Below are positions 8,598-17,976 of a DNA stretch of 64,000 nt, in pieces (the stretch's first letter is position 1; the number at the start of each line of letters is the position of its first letter). Position numbers and translations under genes: made by a program. The stretch covers positions 62,001-126,000 of the forward strand of contig NZ_FUXB01000005.1 in NCBI RefSeq assembly GCF_900167345.1. The letters run 5' to 3'. Source of the DNA: Vibrio cincinnatiensis DSM 19608. Lineage in GTDB: Bacteria; Pseudomonadota; Gammaproteobacteria; Enterobacterales; Vibrionaceae. The notes beneath the pieces are model-generated. The model had not been told where the DNA came from, did not search any database, and saw nothing but the letters and a program-made list of their open reading frames with translations.

Positions 8598-9530
8598 ATG
8601 CAACTACATGAGTTGGTCAATACTCTTGGGCAAGATCTTCAGCGTCGCTATGGCGAGAAAGTGCATAAGCTGACCCTGCATGGCGGTTTTAGCTGTCCCA
8701 ACCGAGATGGCACGATTGGGCGAGGTGGGTGCACTTTTTGTAATGTGGCTTCGTTTGCCGATGAACAAGCTCAAGCACAGAGCATTGAAGCTCAGTTAAA
8801 AGAGCGCGCTGGAGAAATTCGACGAGCGAAAAAGTACTTGGCTTATTTTCAAGCCTACACGAGTACTTATGCTGAAGTTCAGGTGTTGAAGCAGATGTAT
8901 CAACAAGCGTTAAAAGCGGCAGAGATCGTGGGTTTATGTGTAGGAACTCGTCCAGATTGTGTTCCCGATGCTGTGCTTGAGTTATTGCAGGATTATGTGC
9001 AGCAAGGGTTTGAGATTTGGCTCGAGCTGGGGTTACAAACCGCGAACGATCAGACACTGAAGCGAATTAATCGTGGGCATGATTTTGCTTGCTATGCCGA
9101 GATCACTCAGCGCGCGAGAGCGCTGGGTATTAAAGTTTGTACGCATTTGATTGTTGGGCTCCCTAAAGAGACGCGATCTGACAATATTGCTACCCTAAAA
9201 CAAGTTATTGATGTTGGGACTGACGGTATAAAGCTGCATGGTCTACATATCGTCGAAGGCAGTACCATGGCAAAAGCTTGGCGTGCCGGGAAATTGGAAG
9301 CGCCCAGTTTAGAGGAGTATGTCGCCATTGCGAGTGAACTGATTCGTTTAACACCGCCAGAGGTGGTTTATCATCGAGTTTCCTCGGCTGCACGTCGTCC
9401 AACTCTTCTTTCGCCTCTGTGGTGTGAAAATCGTTGGTTAGCCATGACAGAAATAGGTCGAGCGTTGGATCGTGATGGTGCTCAAGGTTCATTACTTGGA
9501 CAGCCTTTCCACTACCTTCCTCGTGAATAG
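8598..9530 (+). CDS. yhcC: YhcC-family radical SAM protein (TIGR01212)
   Basis: A 310-residue radical S-adenosylmethionine protein of the YhcC family. Near residues 32-47 a Cys, an 11-residue spacer and CTFC supply the three [4Fe-4S] ligands in the spacing peculiar to this family. GTRPDC near 115 and the run LELGLQTANDQTLKRINRGH near 142-161 are typical radical SAM/Elp3-like segments. The substrate of YhcC is unknown to me, so no reaction is assigned. The start has an AGGG ribosome site 7 bases upstream. The position between gltB and arcB, divergent from gltB, is the same as in E. coli and supports the name. Confidence 0.9.
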   Translation: MQLHELVNTLGQDLQRRYGEKVHKLTLHGGFSCPNRDGTIGRGGCTFCNVASFADEQAQAQSIEAQLKERAGEIRRAKKYLAYFQAYTSTYAEVQVLKQMYQQALKAAEIVGLCVGTRPDCVPDAVLELLQDYVQQGFEIWLELGLQTANDQTLKRINRGHDFACYAEITQRARALGIKVCTHLIVGLPKETRSDNIATLKQVIDVGTDGIKLHGLHIVEGSTMAKAWRAGKLEAPSLEEYVAIASELIRLTPPEVVYHRVSSAARRPTLLSPLWCENRWLAMTEIGRALDRDGAQGSLLGQPFHYLPRE

Positions 9531-9695
9531 TTGCAGATTCACATCCAATAAGCTGTTATCTTTTCATTCTTCCTAGTACGAATAGGCCAGTATTTTCACA
9601 CTCTGTGCGAGAGCCTATGATCCTATCCGTTACTTGATGGATATCGCCTTGAGAAACACGTTAGACTAACGCCAATCTTTGTCGCGGGACCTGCA

Positions 9696-12044
9696 ATGAA
9701 ACAGATTAAGAATTTAGCCCAATATTATGTCGATCTACTCGTTAAACTGGGCATTTTACGTTTCTCCATTTTATTAGCTTTAGCATTGGTTGCGTTAGCC
9801 GTCGTGGTTCAAGTTGGGATCACCTTAGTACTGAAAGGCTTTGTTGATGATATCGATATTGTTCGTTCTGTCTTCTTTGGCTTGTTGATCACACCCTGGG
9901 CCGTTTACTTTTTATCGGTAGTGGTGGACCAGTTAGAAGAGTCACGTCAGCGGCTCTCTAAGCTGGTGTCTAAATTGAAAGATATGCGATCTCGAGATCA
10001 AGAGCTAAACCAGCAGCTTCAACAAAACATTGTCAAACTCAATCAGGAAATCGAAGAGCGGATCAAAGCGGAAGAAGCGCGCGAAGAAGCGATGGTTGAT
10101 CTGGAAAATGAAGTCTATCAAAGAGAAAAAACGCAGTTAGAACTGGCTGAGCGTACCGCATTATTGCGCTCCTTCATCGATGCTTCTCCTGATCTTATCT
10201 ACTATCGTAATGCTCAATGTGAGTTTTCTGGGTGTAACCGAGCGATGGAAGAGTTGACGGGTAAGCGTGAAAGTGAACTCGTAGGCTTAACACCTTGGGA
10301 TGTTTACCGTAAGGAGATAGCACAATCGATTGTAGAAACCGATCAGCAAGTGTTTAAGAATAATCGAGCGATTACTTATGAGCAGTGGCTGGAATACCCA
10401 GATGGACGTAAGAGTTATTTTGAACTTCGGAAAGTGCCTTTTTACAGTAAAGATGGCCGCCATTTAGGTTTAGTGGGATTTGGCCGTGATATCACAGAAC
10501 GTAAACGACATGAAGAGTCACTAGAGAAAGCCAGCCGCGATAAAACGACGTTTATCTCAACCATTAGTCATGAACTGAGGACACCGCTGAATGGCATTGT
10601 CGGATTAAGCCGAATGCTATTGGATACGCCGCTGAGGGAAGAACAACGTAAACATATGCAAACCATCCATGTCAGTGCCATTACATTAGGTAATATCTTC
10701 AATGATATTATCGATATGGATAAATTTGATCGTCGTAAACTAGAGCTATTTCCTGCGCCTCTTAACTTTGAAGAGTTTGTCGCCGAGATGGAAAGTTTAT
10801 CAGCATTGATGGCTGAGCAAAAAGGATTGCGTTTTGATTTAGAACGCATGACAGAGCTCCCCGCTTGGGTTGAAGTCGATGCCACTCGCTTACGTCAGGT
10901 TCTCTGGAACCTGATGAGTAATGCGATGAAGTTTACTAAAGAGGGGGGGGTTATCATGAATGTCAGTGCTGAGCTGGAGGCTGAGCATGCTAACATCACC
11001 ATGGAAATTGAAGATACGGGCATTGGTATTCCTGAAAAGGAGCTCGATAAAATTTTTGCCATGTACTATCAAGTGAAGTCCGGGAAAGATAACCTTCATG
11101 CTGTGGGAACTGGGATTGGTTTAGCCGTATCCCGTCAGCTCATTAATCTAATGGATGGCGATATTAGTGTAAGTAGTGAAGAAGGGTTTGGTAGCACCTT
11201 CACCGTCACGATTCGGGTCCCACTGGCTACTCCTCCCGTTTGCAGCCTTCCTCAACCAGAGCAGATGCGTAAGCTTAATATCTTTATGGTGGAAGATATC
11301 GAACTTAATGTCACGGTGGCTCGCTCTCTATTAGAAAGCCTTGGACACAGTGTGACGGTGGCAATGACTGGAGAAGAAGCCAAAGTCATGTTTAAACCTG
11401 AACAATTTGACTTGGTTTTTCTGGATATTCAGTTACCGGACATGAGCGGATTTGATATCGCCCATTATTATCGCCAAACGTATTCTCATCTTCCCCCCCT
11501 TGTAGCTTTGACTGCAAATGTCTTAAAAGATAAAAAAGAGTATATACGACAAGGCATGGATGAGGCGTTGAGCAAACCGCTTTCCGTTCAAGCGGTACAA
11601 GAAGTGCTGGCAAAAGTATTGGCACAACAGCCATTGGTTGAGAATACCTCCTCGCCAGTGATAGATCCTCCCTCATTGGCGAATCAAGAACTGTATAACC
11701 GCTTATTGGATCTCAGTATGTTAGAGTCATACATCGATATTGTCGGTCCTACACCTATGTTAGAAAGCATTCAAATGTTAGAAGACATGATGCCCGGCTA
11801 TTTAGAGGTTTTGGACTCGAATATGGTGGCAAAAGATCAAGCGGGTATCGTGTCTGAAGCACATAAGATCAAAGGTTCTGCTGGCTCTATTGGTCTTAAA
11901 CGAATTCAGAGTGTGGCACAAAAAGCACAATCGCCGGAAGCACCTGCTTGGTGGGAAAACATTACCGATTGGGTGGATGAAATAAAAAATGAGTATCTCA
12001 ATGATATTCAGTTACTTAAACAGTGGTTAGCGCAAAGGAAATAA
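9696..12044 (+). CDS. arcB: Aerobic respiration control sensor kinase ArcB
   Basis: A 782-residue tripartite hybrid histidine kinase that senses the redox state of the quinone pool and phosphorylates ArcA. Two membrane segments (about residues 21-43 and 56-78) are followed by a coiled coil (about 85-140), a PAS domain (about 150-270), the dimerisation/phosphoacceptor domain with ISHELRTPLNG (His292), an ATPase domain with NLMSNAMKF, DTGIGIP and GTGIGLAVS, a receiver domain with phospho-acceptor Asp577, and a C-terminal Hpt domain with His723 in EAHKIKGSAGS. These match E. coli ArcB (His292, Asp576, His717). An eight-G run at 10943-10950 in the ATPase domain keeps frame here. The lipoprotein gene follows after one base, and arcA lies convergent just beyond it. 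Confidence 0.97.
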   Translation: MKQIKNLAQYYVDLLVKLGILRFSILLALALVALAVVVQVGITLVLKGFVDDIDIVRSVFFGLLITPWAVYFLSVVVDQLEESRQRLSKLVSKLKDMRSRDQELNQQLQQNIVKLNQEIEERIKAEEAREEAMVDLENEVYQREKTQLELAERTALLRSFIDASPDLIYYRNAQCEFSGCNRAMEELTGKRESELVGLTPWDVYRKEIAQSIVETDQQVFKNNRAITYEQWLEYPDGRKSYFELRKVPFYSKDGRHLGLVGFGRDITERKRHEESLEKASRDKTTFISTISHELRTPLNGIVGLSRMLLDTPLREEQRKHMQTIHVSAITLGNIFNDIIDMDKFDRRKLELFPAPLNFEEFVAEMESLSALMAEQKGLRFDLERMTELPAWVEVDATRLRQVLWNLMSNAMKFTKEGGVIMNVSAELEAEHANITMEIEDTGIGIPEKELDKIFAMYYQVKSGKDNLHAVGTGIGLAVSRQLINLMDGDISVSSEEGFGSTFTVTIRVPLATPPVCSLPQPEQMRKLNIFMVEDIELNVTVARSLLESLGHSVTVAMTGEEAKVMFKPEQFDLVFLDIQLPDMSGFDIAHYYRQTYSHLPPLVALTANVLKDKKEYIRQGMDEALSKPLSVQAVQEVLAKVLAQQPLVENTSSPVIDPPSLANQELYNRLLDLSMLESYIDIVGPTPMLESIQMLEDMMPGYLEVLDSNMVAKDQAGIVSEAHKIKGSAGSIGLKRIQSVAQKAQSPEAPAWWENITDWVDEIKNEYLNDIQLLKQWLAQRK

Positions 12045-12045
12045 T

Positions 12046-12513
12046 ATGAACAAAAATAGCTTACTTTTCCTTACTTTTTTACTTTCGGCCTGTTCATCCT
12101 CCCCCGATGTTAACTGGCAGCACAGCAGTACTGGTATTTTTTCACAAACGGCTATCCAGCTAAAAAGTCACCTTTGGACGGATCAGATGCCTAAGGTTGC
12201 TGGCGATGATAATGTGGCTGAACCTAAGGCCACTGATAATGTAAATGGTACTTTAGTACTGGAAACGTCAGGGCAGTTACCTGCGGATTTAACCCTGCTT
12301 ATGCTAGTGATTAAGCAAGGGAATGATATGTGGTCCATCCCTGCTTCGGAGCTAGAACTGCGTACCCCCAGTGATGATATTTGGGAAGTGGTATTTAAAA
12401 GTACAGCAGAATTGGATATTGAACGATTGGTCAGTGTTGCTCTTGGGGTGAGTGACAGCGAGGGTGAAACTTGGCTGGTTGAACATCAAGTGGTGATTGA
12501 TAAAGTGTACTGA
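12046..12513 (+). CDS. Putative lipoprotein downstream of arcB
   Basis: A 155-residue protein whose first residues form a lipoprotein signal: MNKNS, a hydrophobic core (LLFLTFLL) and the lipobox LSAC, so Cys16 would be lipidated. The mature protein has about 140 residues, acidic, with no domain I recognise. The alternation in residues 65-155 (TLVLETSGQLPADLTLLMLV, then IPASELELRTP) suggests a beta-sandwich. It starts one base after the arcB stop and so is almost certainly co-transcribed with it. The segment after the lipobox lacks Asp at +2, so outer-membrane sorting is expected by the Lol rule. Function is unknown, and a link to Arc signalling is only suggested by position. Confidence 0.82.
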   Translation: MNKNSLLFLTFLLSACSSSPDVNWQHSSTGIFSQTAIQLKSHLWTDQMPKVAGDDNVAEPKATDNVNGTLVLETSGQLPADLTLLMLVIKQGNDMWSIPASELELRTPSDDIWEVVFKSTAELDIERLVSVALGVSDSEGETWLVEHQVVIDKVY

Positions 12514-12551
12514 ACGGAACGATAAGTAAAGCGTGGTTCTAAAAAGAAACA

Positions 12552-12582
12552 AAAAGCCTCGATATTACATATCGAGGCTTTT
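12552..12582. terminator. Bidirectional terminator between the arcB unit and arcA
   Basis: A 14-bp perfect stem (AAAAGCCTCGATAT with ATATCGAGGCTTTT) around a three-base TAC loop has A/T tracts on both sides, so it can end the arcB-lipoprotein transcript and the convergent arcA transcript. Confidence 0.9.
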
Positions 12583-12598
12583 ATTTATTCCAAGCTTA

Positions 12599-13315
12599 TT
12601 ATTCTGTGATATCACCACAGAAACGATAACCTTCACCATGAATCGTCGCAATAATCTCTGGTGTACCAGAGACGGATTCAAAGTGTTTACGAATACGACG
12701 AATCGTGACATCCACGGTACGATCGTGTGGTTTTAATTCACGCCCCGTCATTTTCTTTAATAGATCGGCACGAGTTTGGATTTTACCGGGGTTCTCACAA
12801 AAATGGAGTAGAGCTCGGAACTCAGAGCGAGGAAGCTTATAGCTGTCACCACTTGGACTCACCAGTGAGCGGCTATTAATATCCAACACCCAACCATTGA
12901 ATTGGTAAGATTCAACGGAGCGTTTCTCTTCATGAGTTGAATTGGTATTCATTGAACGGCTGAGTAAGTTACGAGCACGAATGGTTAATTCACGAGGGTT
13001 AAAAGGCTTAGTGATATAATCATCTGCACCAATCTCTAGCCCTAAAATCTTGTCGACTTCGTTGTCTCGGCCAGTTAAAAACATTAAAGCTACATCCGCT
13101 TGCTCACGAAGTTCACGAGCGAGAAGTAGACCATTCTTACCTGGTAAATTGATATCCATGATCACCAAGTTAATTGGATTATCAGACAGTACATGGTGCA
13201 TCTCTTCACCGTTACTGGCTTCAAAAACAGCGTATCCCTCTGCTTCAAAAATACTCTTTAGAGTGTTACGAGTCACTTGCTCGTCTTCAACGATAAGAAT
13301 CTGCGGGGTTTGCAT
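12599..13315 (-). CDS. arcA: Two-component response regulator ArcA
   Basis: A 238-residue OmpR-family regulator, partner of ArcB, which represses aerobic metabolism genes under low oxygen. The receiver domain (1-120) has the acidic pair in VEDE (10-12), phospho-acceptor Asp54 in [11 protein letters not shown], Thr in FLTGR and Lys in ITKPF. The winged-helix DNA-binding domain occupies about 135-235. Length and Asp54 match E. coli ArcA. It is convergent with arcB, sharing the terminator at 12552-12582. In E. coli arcA is far from arcB, whereas this adjacency is the vibrio arrangement as I recall it. The 314 bases upstream contain a perfect FNR palindrome and ArcA-like repeats, suggesting FNR and autoregulatory input. 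Confidence 0.97.
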   Translation of the reverse strand: MQTPQILIVEDEQVTRNTLKSIFEAEGYAVFEASNGEEMHHVLSDNPINLVIMDINLPGKNGLLLARELREQADVALMFLTGRDNEVDKILGLEIGADDYITKPFNPRELTIRARNLLSRSMNTNSTHEEKRSVESYQFNGWVLDINSRSLVSPSGDSYKLPRSEFRALLHFCENPGKIQTRADLLKKMTGRELKPHDRTVDVTIRRIRKHFESVSGTPEIIATIHGEGYRFCGDITE

Positions 13316-13629
13316 TGGCGGTACCTAAACTTGTGAAAAAAATGTGCTAATAGAATTCATTCTAGGCAAAAACATTAAATATGAGTAATTTTATGTTGAT
13401 AATAACCCAAAGCTTTTTTAAAAATCATTACTTTGGATGCCCGCCATCCTTGGATATCACTAACCATTAAGCGCCATCACTTTTGGGGACTCTACTAGGC
13501 TGTGGGCGAATTCTATAATGTTAACAGCATGCTAACAACGCTCAAATGTTAATTCCAATCACTTTGTTGATTTATATCAAGAGTTGCAATGTAACAGATA
13601 TGAATTTTAATAACGAGTTGTAAAGTATA
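13316..13629. other. Divergent regulatory region between arcA and the DUF3293 gene
   Basis: This gap of 314 bases carries the promoters of arcA (minus) and the DUF3293 gene (plus). It includes TATAAT at 13514-13519, three TGTTAA/TGCTAA repeats (13519-13524, 13530-13535, 13547-13552; the first two 11 bases apart, as in ArcA boxes) and a perfect FNR-type palindrome at 13567-13580. No ORF is credible here. Confidence 0.5.
13567..13580. promoter_or_regulatory. FNR-type box TTGAT-N4-ATCAA
   Basis: TTGATTTATATCAA is a perfect match to the FNR consensus. It lies 50 bases upstream of the DUF3293 start and about 250 upstream of arcA. FNR activation of arcA is known in E. coli. Which of the two genes it serves here is not decidable from sequence alone. 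Confidence 0.62.
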
Positions 13630-14013
13630 ATGATTGATAAGAAGCTCTGGCGAGCCTACGCCCAGATACGGTTTCATTTTTCAGCCCTGCCATTGAAAGC
13701 GGAATTTGCTGTCATCACGGCGTGGAACCCGAGAAGCTTACGCTTGTCAGATAATGAGAATCGACAGAAGAATCAGCATTTACAGCAATACCTGATCGGC
13801 TATGATTGGGTTGAATTTCTTGTCGGAGGTGAAGATTTTTGCTGGTATGAAGAGAGTTTCGCAGTGTGTATGCCACTGATTGAAGCTAAAAAGCTGGCGA
13901 TGAAATTTGACCAGAATGCGATTTACTATGTCATTAATGATGAGCTAACCCTGCACGCTTGTGTGGGTGAGCAACGCTTGCATTTAGGCTCGTTATCAGA
14001 AAAAAGAAAATAA
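13630..14013 (+). CDS. DUF3293-family protein
   Basis: A 127-residue soluble protein recognised as DUF3293 from the motif [11 protein letters not shown] near residues 26-36, the basic/polar helix ([14 protein letters not shown]) and the C-terminal strand region ending in [13 protein letters not shown]. The family is widespread in gamma-proteobacteria and has no function known to me. The gene is divergent from arcA and may be FNR-controlled through the palindrome 50 bases upstream. The ribosome site (GAG, 14 bases upstream) is weak. It is followed by rraA after 80 bases on the same strand. Family call is fairly good, function unassigned. Confidence 0.8.
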   Translation: MIDKKLWRAYAQIRFHFSALPLKAEFAVITAWNPRSLRLSDNENRQKNQHLQQYLIGYDWVEFLVGGEDFCWYEESFAVCMPLIEAKKLAMKFDQNAIYYVINDELTLHACVGEQRLHLGSLSEKRK

Positions 14014-14093
14014 ATGACACCTATCCACGAGAGCGGACATTTGACGGTGGTGAGGTTACTTGGATGAAGCCCAATAAGAATCATGGAGGAATG

Positions 14094-14579
14094 ATGAAAG
14101 ATATAACACCCGATCTATGCGATAAATATGAATCACAGGTTACCTTACTGGATCTCCCATTGCAGAATTTTGGAATGCGTCACGCGTTTTGGGGGCAAAT
14201 TGTTACCGTACGTTGTTATCATGATAATGCAAAAATTAAGGAGGTGCTCGGTCAACCTGGCCATGGAAAAGTCTTGGTGGTGGACGGCCATGGTTCTTGC
14301 CAGAAAGCCCTTATGGGAGATCAAGTCTCTATTATGGCCATTGAAAATGGCTGGGAAGGCGTGGTGATTTATGGTGCCGTGCGTGATGTTGTTGAGATGT
14401 CTCAAATGGATTTAGGGGTAAAAGCTTTGGGCACCTCTCCTTTTCGTCCAGAAAAAAAGGGGGCGGGAGAAGTGAATGTGACGTTAACTATCCAGAATCA
14501 AATGATTTTACCCGGGGATTATCTCTATGCAGATTGGAATGGCATCTTATGTTCTAAACAGGCATTAGAGATCAATTAG
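14094..14579 (+). CDS. rraA: RraA-family regulator of RNase E
   Basis: A 161-residue RraA-type protein, the same length as E. coli RraA, which binds RNase E and inhibits mRNA decay. The fold-defining motifs are [13 protein letters not shown] ([13 protein letters not shown] near 35-48), [19 protein letters not shown] (60-78), [13 protein letters not shown] (88-100) and [11 protein letters not shown] near 144-154. The start [13 protein letters not shown], 10 codons inside the longest frame, is chosen because family members begin there and a GGAGGA site lies just upstream (an ATG one codon earlier is equally near). RraA relatives were once called aldolases, but the regulator role is the supported one. 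Its stop codon overlaps that of the convergent gene at 14576. Confidence 0.9.
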   Translation: MKDITPDLCDKYESQVTLLDLPLQNFGMRHAFWGQIVTVRCYHDNAKIKEVLGQPGHGKVLVVDGHGSCQKALMGDQVSIMAIENGWEGVVIYGAVRDVVEMSQMDLGVKALGTSPFRPEKKGAGEVNVTLTIQNQMILPGDYLYADWNGILCSKQALEIN

Positions 14580-15037
14580 AAGCGAAACCCGATACCCACT
14601 CCGATACCTTGTTGCCACTCTTGATAGTCAAGGGTGGCATGAAAATCCATGTTCTCAGATAAACGTAAACGGCTAGATAATTCTGCTGATAAACTGTCAT
14701 GACGACGATTATCATCATCCATTTTCGTTGATGAATAGAGGGTACTTTTGAATAAAATTCGTTCATTCACTTTATAGCTAACGCCACTGAGAAAACCATT
14801 ACTGCCGCCATTGATAGAAGAGTTAATTCTTGTACCGACATATAAATCAACATTGCGAAAAATATTATATGCATATCCACTGTTGATGACCCAGCTATCA
14901 AAGGCTTGGCTATTTGGCTCCGTGTAAATAAACAAAGAGTGCAGAGAATCGTTTTGTTCTGAAGGGAATGGAGGCAAAGAAGCGGCTGCCGTGCCAGTTG
15001 TGAGACACAGGAAAAATAGCGCAAATCGCGGATTCAT
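14576..15037 (-). CDS. Small exported protein, possible outer-membrane barrel
   Basis: A 153-residue protein with a clear signal peptide: MNPRF, a hydrophobic core ([11 protein letters not shown]) and AAA-S as the probable cleavage point near residue 19. The remainder alternates polar and hydrophobic residues with strand-like stretches ([51 protein letters not shown]) and ends in [10 protein letters not shown]-terminal Phe with alternating aromatics is the usual BAM recognition signal of outer-membrane proteins, so a small beta barrel is a fair inference. I do not recognise a named family. It converges on rraA with a 4-base overlap of the stop codons and no terminator between them. Confidence 0.75.
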   Translation of the reverse strand: MNPRFALFFLCLTTGTAAASLPPFPSEQNDSLHSLFIYTEPNSQAFDSWVINSGYAYNIFRNVDLYVGTRINSSINGGSNGFLSGVSYKVNERILFKSTLYSSTKMDDDNRRHDSLSAELSSRLRLSENMDFHATLDYQEWQQGIGVGIGFRF

Positions 15038-15270
15038 TCTTTCCTCCTTTCTCTACTTTATTTTTAGCTAGATCAAGCCATCCATTCATTGGCTTGCAGA
15101 GTATAATTTAAGCATAAAATCCATTGGATTGCTGATAAAAAATACGAAATAGCTATAAAGTTATCATTTTGAACAGGGAGAGAGGAGAGGGATGAGTGGT
15201 GACTTATAGGTAATCAACGTCGACTTTTAGACGATTCGCTAGATGAAAATAAAAAAAAAGCATTTTTTCA

Positions 15271-15299
15271 TTGACTCATGAATCCTAAATGGGGTAAAC
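15271..15299 (+). promoter_or_regulatory. Possible thr operon promoter
   Basis: TTGACT at 15271-15276 is a good -35 box about 65 bases before the leader peptide. The matching -10 at 17-18 bases (GTAAAC/TAAACG) is poor. It is offered only as the best candidate between 15038 and 15335, a stretch otherwise without features except a TATAAT at 15102-15107 lacking a -35 box. Confidence 0.3.
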
Positions 15300-15335
15300 G
15301 TAGAGGCAGACAAATACACGAGTTTTTGAATATTT

Positions 15336-15413
15336 ATGAATAACCGCAGCTTAGTAGTAATGACCACCACCATTATTATTACCGACACTACGCATGTTGG
15401 GGCAGGCTGCTGA
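15336..15413 (+). CDS. thrL: thr operon leader peptide
   Basis: A 25-codon ORF begins at 15336 (MNNRSLVV, then an internal Met, then [16 protein letters not shown]) and stops at TGA 15411. The run [10 protein letters not shown] gives six Thr and three Ile codons in ten, the diagnostic content of a threonine leader, whose translation speed reports charged tRNA-Thr and tRNA-Ile. A strong hairpin with seven T follows at 15428-15467 and thrA starts at 15499. An alternative start is the internal ATG at 15360. The peptide differs from E. coli ThrL in its N-terminal eight residues but shares the control-codon logic. Confidence 0.9.
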   Translation: MNNRSLVVMTTTIIITDTTHVGAGC

Positions 15414-15427
15414 GCGTAAAAATTCAC

Positions 15428-15467
15428 AAAAAAAGGCCTGTATCCCAACCGGTACAGGCCTTTTTTT
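15428..15467 (+). terminator. thr attenuator terminator
   Basis: An 8-bp GC-rich stem (GGCCTGTA with TACAGGCC) around a 10-base loop, flanked by seven A and seven T, sits between thrL and thrA. This is the classic attenuator position: stalling on the Thr/Ile codons of thrL would favour an antiterminator and let polymerase into thrABC. Confidence 0.9.
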
Positions 15468-15498
15468 ATACCTATTTTTTATGAGTTTGGAGGAAGGG

Positions 15499-17958
15499 AT
15501 GCGAGTATTAAAGTTTGGTGGTTCATCGTTAGCGGACGCTGATCGTTTATTAAGAGTGGCGGACATTATTGCGAATAATGCTCAGCAGGAAGAGGTTGCG
15601 GTGGTGCTATCTGCCCCAGGGAAAACGACCAATAAATTAATTGCTGTGATCGATACGGCGTTGCGTAACGGAGATGCTGAACGCCAAATCATTGAATTAG
15701 AAGAGTCCTTTCAAATCTTATTCAATGATATTAAGGCAAAATTAGCTCATATTGACGGGGCGGCCTATGCTGAACAAGTAGCGAGTTCAATGGCTCAATT
15801 GCGTCAGTTTGTACATGGCATTCGCTTATTGGGAATGTGCCCAGATAATGTTAATGCGCGTATTATTAGTAAAGGCGAACGTATTTCAATTCAATTGATG
15901 AAAGCCGTTATTCAAGCCAAAGGATTATCGGCTAATTTAATTAACCCCGTTGATTACTTAGTTGCCAAAGGCGACTATCTGGAAGCGATGGTGGATGTTG
16001 AGAAATCCACTCAAAACTTTAAACAGTTCCCTCTCCCTGAAAAGCAAGTACACATTATGCCGGGGTTTACTGCAGGCAATAAGAAAGGTGAGCTGGTTTG
16101 TTTAGGGCGTAATGGTTCTGATTATTCTGCTGCGGTATTAGCGGCATGCTTACGCGCTGATTGTTGTGAGATCTGGACCGATGTTGATGGGGTTTATAAC
16201 TGTGATCCTCGTTTGGTTGATGATGCTCGACTGCTTAAATCTCTGAGCTATCAAGAAGCGATGGAACTTTCTTATTTTGGCGCTTCAGTTCTTCACCCAA
16301 AAACCATCGCCCCGATTGCTCAATTCCAAATACCTTGCTTAATCAAAAACAGCTTTAACCCGCAAGGTGCGGGAACCTTGATTGGTCAAGATACCGGAGA
16401 AGATAAGTTAGCGATTAAAGGGATTACCACCCTCAATAACCTGACGATGGTTAACGTCTCTGGCCCCGGAATGAAAGGCATGGTCGGCATGGCAAGCCGC
16501 ATTTTTGGTGCCATGTCGTCGGCGGGGGTTTCCATTGTCTTAATTACTCAGTCTTCGTCTGAATACAGCATTAGCTTTTGTATCGAAGCCGATGACAAAC
16601 CTTTGGCTAAACAAGCGTTAGCTGAAGCTTTTGAATTAGAGCTCAAAGAGGGGCTGCTCGAACCTGTTGAGTTTATGAATGATCTTTCGATCATTACTCT
16701 CGTTGGGGATGGTATGCGCACTTCTCGTGGGGTGGCATCGCAGTTTTTCTCTTCTCTAACCGAAGCACATGTCAATATTGTGGCTATTGCGCAAGGCTCT
16801 TCAGAGCGTGCGATTTCAGCCGTGATTCCTGAAGATAAAGTCTCTTCTGCGATTAAAGCGTGTCATGAGAATTTATTTAATTCGAAGCACTTCCTCGATC
16901 TGTTTGTTGTCGGGCTTGGTGGTGTGGGTGGAGAGTTGGTTGATCAAATTTATCGACAACAAGCGAAACTGGCTGAAAAAGGCATTGTGATTCGGGTTTG
17001 TGGGTTGGCAAATAGCCAAGGGTTATTGCTCGACAGTAATGGATTACCTTTAGCCGATTGGCGCGATAGAATGAATGCAGCAACGGAAGGATTCTCATTG
17101 GAGCGTTTAACCGCATTGGTACAACGTAATCACATCATTAACCCCGTCTTGGTCGATTGCACTTCAAGTGAAGAGATCGCTCGTCAATATGCTGATTTTC
17201 TTGCCGCAGGTTTCCATGTGGTGACTCCGAATAAGAAAGCCAATACTGCTAGCATGGCTTATTATCAACAACTACGCGATGTGGCCAGACATTCTCGCCG
17301 TAAACTGATGTATGAAACAACGGTGGGAGCTGGCTTACCAGTAATTGAAAACTTGCAAAACTTGATTGCGGCGGGTGATGAATTAGAGAAGTTTAATGGT
17401 ATTTTATCGGGTTCATTGTCCTTTATTTTTGGTAAATTGGATGAAGGACTAACGCTTAGCCAAGCCACAACGCTTGCCAAAGAAAAAGGCTTTACTGAAC
17501 CTGATCCTCGTGATGATCTTTCTGGGATGGATGTGGCGCGTAAATTGTTAATCTTAGCGCGTGAAGCGGGCATGAAGCTTGAGTTATCGGATGTTAAGGT
17601 TGAGCAAGCATTGCCACCGAGTTTTGATGCCTCTGGTAGTATTGAGGAGTTTATGCTGCGTTTGCCTCAAGCAGATGAGTATTTTTCTTCCTTAGTAAAT
17701 CAGGCCGCACAGCAAGGTAAAGTCTTGCGCTATGTGGGTGAAATTGCGGATGGTGAATGTCGAGTTCGTATTGCTATGGTCGATGAAAATGATCCTATGT
17801 TTAAGGTCAAAGAAGGGGAAAATGCGCTGGCCTTTTACAGCCGTTATTATCAGCCTATTCCACTGGTATTGCGTGGTTACGGTGCGGGCACTGAAGTCAC
17901 TGCTGCGGGAGTGTTTGCGGATGTCATGCGCACTTTAGGTTGGAAATTAGGGGTTTAA
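15499..17958 (+). CDS. thrA: Bifunctional aspartokinase I/homoserine dehydrogenase I
   Basis: An 819-residue fusion enzyme (E. coli ThrA is 820) catalysing the first and third steps from aspartate to threonine. The N-terminal aspartokinase domain starts [13 protein letters not shown] and carries [10 protein letters not shown] near 208. Two ACT-type regulatory repeats lie around 315-460, including [16 protein letters not shown] and SSSEYSISF. The homoserine dehydrogenase domain begins near 465 with [12 protein letters not shown] (NAD(P)-binding) and includes VTPNKKAN and [14 protein letters not shown]. The start at 15499 has GGAGGA 5 bases upstream and excludes the attenuator sequence that the longest frame would translate. 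It heads thrABC behind the thrL attenuator. Confidence 0.98.
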   Translation: MRVLKFGGSSLADADRLLRVADIIANNAQQEEVAVVLSAPGKTTNKLIAVIDTALRNGDAERQIIELEESFQILFNDIKAKLAHIDGAAYAEQVASSMAQLRQFVHGIRLLGMCPDNVNARIISKGERISIQLMKAVIQAKGLSANLINPVDYLVAKGDYLEAMVDVEKSTQNFKQFPLPEKQVHIMPGFTAGNKKGELVCLGRNGSDYSAAVLAACLRADCCEIWTDVDGVYNCDPRLVDDARLLKSLSYQEAMELSYFGASVLHPKTIAPIAQFQIPCLIKNSFNPQGAGTLIGQDTGEDKLAIKGITTLNNLTMVNVSGPGMKGMVGMASRIFGAMSSAGVSIVLITQSSSEYSISFCIEADDKPLAKQALAEAFELELKEGLLEPVEFMNDLSIITLVGDGMRTSRGVASQFFSSLTEAHVNIVAIAQGSSERAISAVIPEDKVSSAIKACHENLFNSKHFLDLFVVGLGGVGGELVDQIYRQQAKLAEKGIVIRVCGLANSQGLLLDSNGLPLADWRDRMNAATEGFSLERLTALVQRNHIINPVLVDCTSSEEIARQYADFLAAGFHVVTPNKKANTASMAYYQQLRDVARHSRRKLMYETTVGAGLPVIENLQNLIAAGDELEKFNGILSGSLSFIFGKLDEGLTLSQATTLAKEKGFTEPDPRDDLSGMDVARKLLILAREAGMKLELSDVKVEQALPPSFDASGSIEEFMLRLPQADEYFSSLVNQAAQQGKVLRYVGEIADGECRVRIAMVDENDPMFKVKEGENALAFYSRYYQPIPLVLRGYGAGTEVTAAGVFADVMRTLGWKLGV

Positions 17959-17976
17959 TGAATGAATTCAAGTGAT

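Noticed and set aside
15102..15107. TATAAT as thr operon -10 box
   Set aside because: No -35 element at the right spacing and over 200 bases from thrL; the TTGACT at 15271 is closer, though still weak.
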